This document shows positions 1-5,175 of a DNA stretch of 8,563 bases, piece by piece. A program made the position numbers and the translations under genes. Numbering within the stretch: position 1 is the first letter of the stretch; every line of letters starts with the position of its first letter. The notes beneath the pieces are model-generated. The model was not told the origin of the DNA. It was given only the letters and a program-made list of their open reading frames with translations, and did not search any database. The stretch comes from JAEZVV01 sp036652035 (lineage in GTDB: Bacteria > Pseudomonadota > Gammaproteobacteria > Burkholderiales > Burkholderiaceae_F), in NCBI GenBank assembly GCA_036652035.1, contig JAVVWR010000085.1:1-8563 (forward strand), in the 5' to 3' direction.

Positions 1-2
1 GC

Positions 3-137
3 TTTGACTGCAAACCCTGCGAAATGCACGTGATGGGAAAGATCAAGCGCGCGGTAGTCGAACAGGAACGAGCTTTGCCCTTGAATTTCTACCGCACCCG
101 TCCGAATTCCGCTGCGCGTTCGGTGTCGGGCCGCTAG
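3..137 (+). CDS. C-terminal fragment of an unidentified protein (5' end outside window)
   Basis: An open frame entering from the left edge codes for 44 residues and stops at TAG 135-137. The fragment begins FDCKPCEMHVMGK and ends in a basic, Ser/Arg-rich tail. I do not recognise the family. The visible features are a C-x2-C pair in the first six residues, a nearby His, and a charged stretch (KIKRAVVEQER) that could be helical. The cysteines could bind metal or an Fe-S cluster, but one pair is not enough to say so. Codon use matches the neighbours. The gene ends 6 nt before the stop of the convergent methyltransferase, and I see no hairpin terminator between them. It could also be a chance frame, because only 45 codons are visible. 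Confidence 0.5.
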   Translation, partial: FDCKPCEMHVMGKIKRAVVEQERALPLNFYRTRPNSAARSVSGR

Positions 138-143
138 CTTCGT

Positions 144-938
144 TCAACCGACCCGCCACACCCGGCAGTCCAGGCGGGCGCGCTGGCGGCGGCCGACGTG
201 GCCGTCGATGGCGATCGCCCGTGCCCAGGCCTGCAAGGCCGTCATGTCGGGCGCTATCCCCAGCCAGCGCAGGTGAGCCGAGACGTCGGCGAGCAGATCG
301 GCCACCGGGATCTGGCGTTCGCTGCTTTGCTCAAGGCTGGCGCGGCGGACCTCCCGGCCGCTCAAATGGTCTGCCAGCGCCTCGCTCCAGCGCGGTGCGC
401 GGAACGCGACGCCGTGGAGCGCAAACGCCTGTTCGATCACCGGGTCGCTGCGTTCGCCGCCCCAGGTGATCGCGCAGCACTGGCCGCGGCTGGCCGCTTC
501 CAGTTTGGCGATCAGCTCGGGCGCGCCGGCGAGCGGCGTCATCGCCGCCCACACCAGATCAAAATTTTCACGCCAGCCGCGCGCGTCAAGATCGACCTCA
601 TTCCAATCCAACGCATGCGTCTCGACATTGGGCAGCGCCAGGCGCGCCAGCGGCTCGAGCATTGTCGCGCTCAAGTCAAGCGCCACCACCTGCCCGGCAT
701 GGCGGGCGATTGCCGCGGCGTGAACGCCGGTGCCGGCGCCAAGGTCAAGCACGCGCGCCACGTCAAAACGCACGCCGCAGCGCAGGGCGAGCTGGCGCAG
801 GCGTTCGGCACGCGCCTGCGCGTGCGCCTCGTCAGGACGCGGATAGGTCGCGGCCTTGATGTCCCAATAGGCCTGGGCGGCGCGGCCGCTGACGGGTGTG
901 TGATCGATGCCGCGCGGCGCGCTGGAGTTGGCTGTCAT
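144..938 (-). CDS. Class I SAM-dependent methyltransferase
   Basis: The 264-residue protein has the Rossmann-fold signature of class I methyltransferases. The glycine-rich SAM loop VLDLGAGTG is at about residues 63-71, the acidic end of strand 2 is in VVALDLS (84-90, Asp88 expected to contact the ribose), and FDLVWAAM (126-133) is the usual strand 4 region. It resembles the Methyltransf_11/25 group, which alkylates small molecules, lipids or cofactors; the substrate cannot be read from the sequence. The C-terminal half (about 180-264) is less typical and probably shapes the acceptor site. I chose ATG at 938, which has a weak GA-rich ribosome site. The alternative ATG at 962 would add eight residues but begins inside a palindrome. 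It is divergent from the transporter operon, so the two may share control, for example if the product modifies a metal chelator or a small peptide. That link is inference. Confidence 0.85.
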   Translation of the reverse strand: MTANSSAPRGIDHTPVSGRAAQAYWDIKAATYPRPDEAHAQARAERLRQLALRCGVRFDVARVLDLGAGTGVHAAAIARHAGQVVALDLSATMLEPLARLALPNVETHALDWNEVDLDARGWRENFDLVWAAMTPLAGAPELIAKLEAASRGQCCAITWGGERSDPVIEQAFALHGVAFRAPRWSEALADHLSGREVRRASLEQSSERQIPVADLLADVSAHLRWLGIAPDMTALQAWARAIAIDGHVGRRQRARLDCRVWRVG

Positions 939-960
939 TTGTTCTCGCTCAGAGAAAACC

Positions 961-979
961 ATTGTGATGTGCGCACAAT
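961..979. promoter_or_regulatory. Inverted repeat ATTGTG-N7-CACAAT in the divergent control region
   Basis: The arms ATTGTG (961-966) and CACAAT (974-979) flank seven bases, and a perfect 10-bp palindrome TGTGCGCACA sits at 968-977. It lies just upstream of the preferred methyltransferase start and directly abuts the second inverted repeat at 977-1005. Its size and symmetry fit a dimeric repressor or activator site. It is not a good CRP or FNR match. The binding protein is unknown. Confidence 0.4.
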
Positions 980-1005
980 ATGAAGTTCCTGATATTCCTC
1001 ATATT
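977..1005. promoter_or_regulatory. NikR-like operator candidate (AATATGA-N15-TCATATT)
   Basis: Two perfect 7-bp inverted arms, AATATGA (977-983) and TCATATT (999-1005), are separated by 15 bp. The E. coli NikR operator is GTATGA-N16-TCATAC, so five of six positions match in each arm and the spacer is one base shorter. The site lies in an AT-rich island, ends 9 bases before the substrate-binding protein start, and sits between divergent genes, where a repressor could control both. The resemblance is seen directly; NikR binding is inference. The changed outer base and the N15 spacing are the weak points. Confidence 0.45.
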
Positions 1006-1014
1006 GACTGCATC

Positions 1015-2580
1015 ATGCCCAGACCGTTGTTGCCCCACGCCGTGCTGGCACCGGCTTTTGCCGCCGTCCTCGGCCTCGCGAGCCTGCCTTGCGCCGCCGC
1101 CGGCACCTTGGTGGCCGCCGTCCCGGCCGATCCGCAGCATTTCAACGGCGCGATCACCACCGCCTCGCACACCCACGCAGTGGCCGACTCGATCTTCAGC
1201 GGCCTGGTCGCTCTTGACCGCCAGGGGCAGCCGCAACCGGATCTGGCGAGCGCGTGGGAAATTTCGGCCGACGGGCGCCGCGTGAGCTTCAAGCTGGCGC
1301 CGCACGCGCGCTGGCACGACGGCCAGCCCGTCACCGCCGACGACGTGCGCTTTAGCTTTGAATCGGTGCTGCTCAAGCACCACGCCCGCACCGCGAGCGG
1401 GCTGGCGCCGGTGATCGAGGCCATCGAAACCCCCGACGTCCACACCGTGGTGTTCCGCTTGAAGCGCGCCTACGCGCCGCTGCTGGCCCAGCTCGATGTG
1501 ACCGAGGCGCCGATCCTGCCGCGCCACATCTACGGCGGCGACGACATCCTCAAGCACCCGGCCAACCTCAAACCGGTGGGCTCGGGGCCGTTCCGCTTCA
1601 AAGAGCACCGGCGCGACGACCGCGTGGTGCTGGAGCGCAACCCCGATTATTTCAAGCCCGGGCGGCCCTTGCTCGATCGTCTGGTGTTTCGCGTCTTGCC
1701 CGATGCCCGCTCGCAGGTCGCGGCCCTCACCCGCGGCGAAGTCGATTTCGTGCGCGGCGTGGCCGGCCCCGAGGTCGCGGCGCTTGAGCGCCACCCGCGG
1801 CTGGCGGTCGATCGCGTCAGCGCCGGCCCCGGTGGCGGCAACTGCGTGATGAGCTGGGTCTTCAACCTTGACCGCCCGGCGCTCGCCGACGTGAACCGGC
1901 GGCGCGCTTTGGCGCAGGCGATCGACCGGCAGCGCATCGCACGCGACGTGATTTTCGGCCAGGGGCGGGTCGCCGCCGCGCCGATCGCCTCGGGCATCGC
2001 CTTCGCTCACGCGCCCGACGCGCTCAAGTCGCTCACGTTCGATCCGGCCGCAAGCGCAGCCGCCCTGACCAAGACCCGGCTCGACCCCGACGCCAAGGGC
2101 GTGCGCCTGACGCTCGACGTGGTCCACTTTCCGCAGTTCTCGCGCTACGCCGAGGCCTTGCGCCAGGACCTCGCCGCCGTCGGCGTGACGCTGGCGGCGC
2201 GGCCGCTCGATCGCGCCGCGGCGGTTGACGCCATCTATATGAAACGCGATTTCGATACCGCCCTGGTCTCGTATTGCCAGGGCGCCGACCCCGAGATCGG
2301 TGCCCGCCGCATGTACGTCTCCAGCGCGATCGGCCCGGTGCCCTTCTCCAACGGCGCGGGCTGGCGCAACGCCGCAGTCGATCGCCTGTTCGACCGCGGC
2401 GTGACCACGGTTGACGCCGCTCAACGCGGCGCCGCCTACCGTGAGGCGCAAGCCTTGATCGTGCGCGAGATGCCGTATCTGTGGCTGGTCGAGACCGATT
2501 TCCCGGTCGCCTGGAGCCGCGACTTCGACGGTTTTGCGCCGTGGCGCGGCGCGTTTGCCGAAAGCGTCAATCGCCGTTGA
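1015..2580 (+). CDS. ABC transporter substrate-binding protein, family 5 (peptide/nickel type)
   Basis: This 521-residue protein is a periplasmic solute receptor of the SBP_bac_5 group (DppA, OppA, NikA). Residues 1-29 form a Sec signal peptide, with probable cleavage after CAAA. Family features follow in order: a PDLASAWEISADG block (75-87), HARWHDGQPVTADDV (97-111), GSGPFRF (189-195), ERNPDYF (207-213), the helix after ADVNRRRALAQAIDR (291-305), and a C-terminal VDRLFDRG (455-462). The length is typical of both DppA and NikA, so sequence alone does not settle peptide or nickel. ATG at 1015 is preferred because it places the signal peptide at the N-terminus; an in-frame ATG at 967 lies inside the regulatory palindrome. 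There is no strong Shine-Dalgarno. The permease gene begins 8 nt after the stop. The NikR-like repeat upstream favours nickel or a nickel chelate, as inference. Confidence 0.9.
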   Translation: MPRPLLPHAVLAPAFAAVLGLASLPCAAAGTLVAAVPADPQHFNGAITTASHTHAVADSIFSGLVALDRQGQPQPDLASAWEISADGRRVSFKLAPHARWHDGQPVTADDVRFSFESVLLKHHARTASGLAPVIEAIETPDVHTVVFRLKRAYAPLLAQLDVTEAPILPRHIYGGDDILKHPANLKPVGSGPFRFKEHRRDDRVVLERNPDYFKPGRPLLDRLVFRVLPDARSQVAALTRGEVDFVRGVAGPEVAALERHPRLAVDRVSAGPGGGNCVMSWVFNLDRPALADVNRRRALAQAIDRQRIARDVIFGQGRVAAAPIASGIAFAHAPDALKSLTFDPAASAAALTKTRLDPDAKGVRLTLDVVHFPQFSRYAEALRQDLAAVGVTLAARPLDRAAAVDAIYMKRDFDTALVSYCQGADPEIGARRMYVSSAIGPVPFSNGAGWRNAAVDRLFDRGVTTVDAAQRGAAYREAQALIVREMPYLWLVETDFPVAWSRDFDGFAPWRGAFAESVNRR

Positions 2581-2583
2581 GGT
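2579..2583 (+). promoter_or_regulatory. Shine-Dalgarno GAGGT that sets a TTG start
   Basis: GAGGT overlaps the stop codon of the substrate-binding protein and lies 5 nt before TTG 2589. No ATG gives a sensible permease N-terminus, and the upstream in-frame ATG at 2481 would overlap the previous gene by 100 bp. The motif therefore supports TTG 2589 and implies translation coupled to the upstream gene. Confidence 0.6.
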
Positions 2584-2588
2584 CCGCC

Positions 2589-3569
2589 TTGAACTGGCCG
2601 AATTGGCTGGCCCGCCGCCTGGCCAGCGCGGCGCTGATGGTGTGGGCCGCCGCCACGCTGGTGTTCGCCCTGGCGACCCTGGCGCCCGGCGACCCGCTCA
2701 CGGCCATCGCGGGCGAGCACCAGAGCGCGAGCACGCGGGCCGCGCTCAGCGCCTCGCTCGGGCTCGATCGGGCCTGGCCGGCGCGTTACCTGGGCTGGAT
2801 CGCCGGGCTCGCGGCGGGCGACCTGGGAACCGCTTACAGCCACTCGCGGCCGGTGCTGAGCGTGATCGCCGAGCGCTTGCCGGTCACGCTCGCGGTGGCA
2901 CTGCCGGCCTTGGCTGGCGCGGCGATCGGCGCGGTCCTGCTGGCACTGGCCACCGGCCGGCGGCCGCACGCCCTGCCCGCGCGTCTGAGCGCCGCGCTTG
3001 CGCTGGGCTTGAGCGCGATGCCGGTGTTCTGGCTGGCCCGCCTGCTGGTCCAGGGCGCCAGCCTTGAGCTGGGCTGGTTTCCGGCGCAAGGCCTGAGCGA
3101 TATCCGCGCCGAGCACAGCGGCCTGGCCGCCGCGCTCGACCTTGCCTGGCACCTCGCCCTGCCGGTGGCGGCGGTTTTGCTCCATCAGCTGGCCATGCTG
3201 TTGCTTCTCACCCAGGGCGGCTTGCGGCAAGAGGCGGCGAGCGACTATTTCCGCACCGCGCTGGCCAAGGGTTTGACCCAGGAGATGGCGCTGCGCCGCC
3301 ATGCCCTGCCGCTCGCGTTAGCGCCGGTCGTGGCGTTGCTGGGCACGCGAATCGGCGGCTTGCTGACCGCCACCGCCCTGGTCGAGATCAGCTTCGGCCT
3401 GCCCGGCATCGGCCGCTTGCTGGTCGATGCCACGCTGGCGCGTGACCACCCGCTGGTGTTGGGCGTGTTTGTGTGCGTGGTGCTGATGACCGTGCTGGGT
3501 AATTTGTTGGCCGATCTCGCCACCCGCGCGCTTGACCCCAGAACCCGGCTCGCAGGAGCGGCAGCGTGA
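2589..3569 (+). CDS. ABC transporter permease, DppB/NikB type
   Basis: The 326-residue inner-membrane protein starts at TTG. It opens with a basic stretch and a first membrane helix (about 11-32, ending in the family sequence ATLAPGDPL). Further hydrophobic segments lie at about 98-122, 135-155, 186-208, 243-265 and 290-312. The binding-protein-dependent permease (EAA) loop is clear at about 219-252 (DYFRTALAKGLTQE, then HALPLALAPVV); it docks on the ATPase. The conserved block SFGLPGIGRLLVDA (268-281) follows. The protein ends DPRTR plus a short tail, as is usual for DppB/NikB. It pairs with the next permease to form the channel. Its stop overlaps the next start (GTGA). The intact EAA loop means an ATPase partner is needed, although none is encoded nearby. 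Confidence 0.9.
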   Translation: MNWPNWLARRLASAALMVWAAATLVFALATLAPGDPLTAIAGEHQSASTRAALSASLGLDRAWPARYLGWIAGLAAGDLGTAYSHSRPVLSVIAERLPVTLAVALPALAGAAIGAVLLALATGRRPHALPARLSAALALGLSAMPVFWLARLLVQGASLELGWFPAQGLSDIRAEHSGLAAALDLAWHLALPVAAVLLHQLAMLLLLTQGGLRQEAASDYFRTALAKGLTQEMALRRHALPLALAPVVALLGTRIGGLLTATALVEISFGLPGIGRLLVDATLARDHPLVLGVFVCVVLMTVLGNLLADLATRALDPRTRLAGAAA

Positions 3570-4483
3570 GTCTGCGACCCGCGCCCGCGCGCGCTATCGC
3601 GGCCCTGGTTTTGCTCGCCGCCGCCGTGCTGGCGCTGGCGGCACCGCTGATCTTTCCCGCCGGCCCTCTGGCACGAATGGCCGAACCCTTGCTGGCTCCC
3701 GGCCCGGCGGCGTGGCTCGGCAGCGACGACCTCGGCCGCAGCCTGGCCGCTCAGTTGCTCTACGGTTTGCGCACCTCGCTGGTGGTGGCTGCCGGGGTGC
3801 TGGCGATGTCGCTCTCGCTCGGGCTCGCCGCCGGTTTGGCCGCCGGCCTGCGCGGGGGCTGGGTCGATGAACTGGCGACCCGCGTGACTGAGCTCTTTCA
3901 GGTCTTGCCGCGGACTTTTCTGGCGATCGTCGCGGTCGCGTTTTTCGGTGCCTCGATCGACGTGCTGATTCTGGTTCTGGGTCTGAGCTCCTGGGCCACG
4001 ATCGCGCGCGTGGTTCGGGCGGCCACCCGGGCTGCGGCGGCGGCCGATTTCGTGGTCGCGCTGCGCGGTTTGGGCGCATCCGATGTCTGGATCGCCCGCC
4101 ACCACCTGCTGCGCTACGGCGCGGCGCCGGTGATGGCCGCGGCGGGCAGCGTGGTGGCCGCCACCATCCTGGCCGAAGCGGCGCTGGGTTTTGTCGGTCT
4201 GGGCGACGCTCAGGCCGCCAGTCTTGGCAGCCAGCTCGCCCAGGCCTACGCCTTCACCGCGATCGCGCCCTGGATGGGCGTGGTTCCGGGCCTGGCAATC
4301 CTGAGCCTGGTGCTGGCGGTGCACTTTCTGTTCGAGCCGGTGGGCCCATCCAGCGCCGATCCGGGCGCGATTGAACTCAGCGCGGCGCTCGCACCAGATT
4401 CAGGCTCGCAGCCGTCGCGCCGGCGATGGCTCGACAGGCTGGCGCGGCCGCCGACGCCCGCGGCGGGCTCGAGCAGAGCGTGA
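3566..4483 (+). CDS. ABC transporter permease, DppC/NikC type, with unusual C-terminus
   Basis: This 305-residue inner-membrane protein is the second channel subunit. It starts at GTG 3566 inside a GTGA overlap, with AGGAG (3554-3558) 7 nt upstream. Residues 10-30 form the first membrane helix. WLGSDDLGRSLAAQLLYGLRTSL (50-72) is the DppC/NikC N-terminal signature. The EAA loop is DFVVALRGLGASD (161-173), followed by TILAEAALGFVGLG (200-213). Hydrophobic helices lie at about 72-95, 118-142, 186-212 and 233-256. Family members normally end soon after the last helix with a DALRDALDPR-like sequence. Here the last helix runs into about 50 hydrophilic residues rich in Ser, Pro, Ala and Arg that match no family feature I know. 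The final 107 bp are shared with the convergent lipoprotein gene, so the tail may be a read-on after loss of an earlier stop. Confidence 0.88.
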   Translation: MSLRPAPARAIAALVLLAAAVLALAAPLIFPAGPLARMAEPLLAPGPAAWLGSDDLGRSLAAQLLYGLRTSLVVAAGVLAMSLSLGLAAGLAAGLRGGWVDELATRVTELFQVLPRTFLAIVAVAFFGASIDVLILVLGLSSWATIARVVRAATRAAAAADFVVALRGLGASDVWIARHHLLRYGAAPVMAAAGSVVAATILAEAALGFVGLGDAQAASLGSQLAQAYAFTAIAPWMGVVPGLAILSLVLAVHFLFEPVGPSSADPGAIELSAALAPDSGSQPSRRRWLDRLARPPTPAAGSSRA

Positions 4484-5033
4484 CGACCCCCGGCTCACTG
4501 CCGCTGCGCACGTAAAGCCCGGCGCCTTCGCTTTCGGCCCGGGTCGCCGCGGCTATCAATTCAGGCGGCAGAGCGCCGTCGGTGCGCAGTGCCAGCCAGG
4601 CCGCCACCGCCTCGCTCAAGGCCGGGTCGCGCTGGCCGCTGGCACGGTCGTAGCTGCCGTGAAAGAGCAGAAAAGTCGTCTGGCCGGCGTAGCTCGCGCC
4701 CAGTTCGCGGGGATCGCCGCCCAGAAAAGCGATCGCGCAGGCCGAAACACAGGCGCCGCGCGCCACGGTTCTCAAGCCACGGGAACGGATCAATTCCCCC
4801 ATTCTGAGAGCGGCCACCGTGCTGCCGCCCGGCGAGGCTTGCAGCTGCACGCAGCGCAGCGCCGAATGCGCCGCGAGCTCACGTTCGAACTGGTCGTACT
4901 CCGTGCGCCAGAACTCGCCTTCGACCACCAGGCAGTCGCCCTCGATTCGAAGCCCGGGCTCGACCCGCTCGCAACCGGCCACGTGCCAGGAAAGAACCAG
5001 CATGGCGGCCCAGCGCAGCAGCGAAAACAACAC
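4377..5033 (-). CDS. Probable lipoprotein with ClpP/S49-like fold (COG3904 type)
   Basis: From GTG 5033 the protein has 218 residues. The first 21 form a short lipoprotein signal peptide ending in the lipobox VAGC (Cys21); AAGG at 5041-5044 lies 7 nt upstream of the start. A longer frame from GTG 5075 adds 14 residues but lacks a ribosome site. The core resembles predicted periplasmic ClpP-like proteins: SPGG (67-70), then ALRMGELIRSRGLRT, then ACVSACAIAFLGG with candidate nucleophile Ser97, and a His in LLFHGSYD (His125). In that fold Gly-Gly, Ser and His mark the oxyanion loop and catalytic residues; activity is inferred. Seven cysteines remain in the mature protein including the lipid-bearing one, which is high for an exported protein. 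The 3' end overlaps the convergent permease by 107 bp. The target or substrate is unknown. Confidence 0.75.
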   Translation of the reverse strand: MLFSLLRWAAMLVLSWHVAGCERVEPGLRIEGDCLVVEGEFWRTEYDQFERELAAHSALRCVQLQASPGGSTVAALRMGELIRSRGLRTVARGACVSACAIAFLGGDPRELGASYAGQTTFLLFHGSYDRASGQRDPALSEAVAAWLALRTDGALPPELIAAATRAESEGAGLYVRSGSEPGVVTLCSSPPRASAAAPACRAIAGATAASLNLVRAPR

Positions 5034-5098
5034 CCCGGCGCCTTGTGTGATCGCGCTCACCGAGCCGCCCGGCACCGGTTGATGGCCGTCACTTGGCC

Positions 5099-5116
5099 GA
5101 CCGCGGCACAGCGGTC
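5099..5116. repeat. Small inverted repeat GACCGC-N6-GCGGTC
   Basis: A perfect 6-bp stem (5099-5104 with 5111-5116) and a 6-nt loop GGCACA lie in the divergent gap between the lipoprotein and the molybdoenzyme genes. It could be a protein site or a weak RNA hairpin. It has no U tract, so it is not an intrinsic terminator. Confidence 0.4.
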
Positions 5117-5146
5117 CAATGGGTTCGAAGCCAACCCGGTCATTGG
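5116..5146 (+). promoter_or_regulatory. Bulged hairpin upstream of the molybdoenzyme gene
   Basis: CCAAT (5116-5120) pairs with ATTGG (5142-5146), and GGGTT (5121-5125) pairs with AACCC (5133-5137). This gives ten base pairs with a 4-nt bulge (GGTC, 5138-5141) and a 7-nt loop. It ends 29 nt before the start codon and 20 nt before the GAGG ribosome site, so it could act in the leader RNA or as an operator. No clear FNR, NarL or sigma-54 site is visible in this gap. Confidence 0.4.
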
Positions 5147-5175
5147 GGCGATTGAAACGCTCTCACGAGGTCTGA

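Noticed and set aside
198..983. 261-codon plus-strand open frame opposite the methyltransferase
   Set aside because: It lacks motifs and runs through the divergent control region; the minus strand has the SAM-binding loop.
907..1014. Longer start for the substrate-binding protein at 907 or 967
   Set aside because: Either would bury the signal peptide inside the protein and begin in the methyltransferase gene or in a palindrome.
949..2451. 500-codon open frame on the minus strand opposite the substrate-binding protein
   Set aside because: It has no recognisable motif and shadow-like composition; the plus strand carries a signal peptide and family 5 motifs.
3245..4324. 359-codon minus-strand open frame opposite the permeases
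   Set aside because: Shadow of two genes with clear membrane helices and EAA loops; its own composition is Gln/Arg/His-rich.
5079..5094. Possible FNR box starting TTGAT upstream of the molybdoenzyme
   Set aside because: Only the left half-site matches TTGAT-N4-ATCAA; the right half (GTCAC) is too different.
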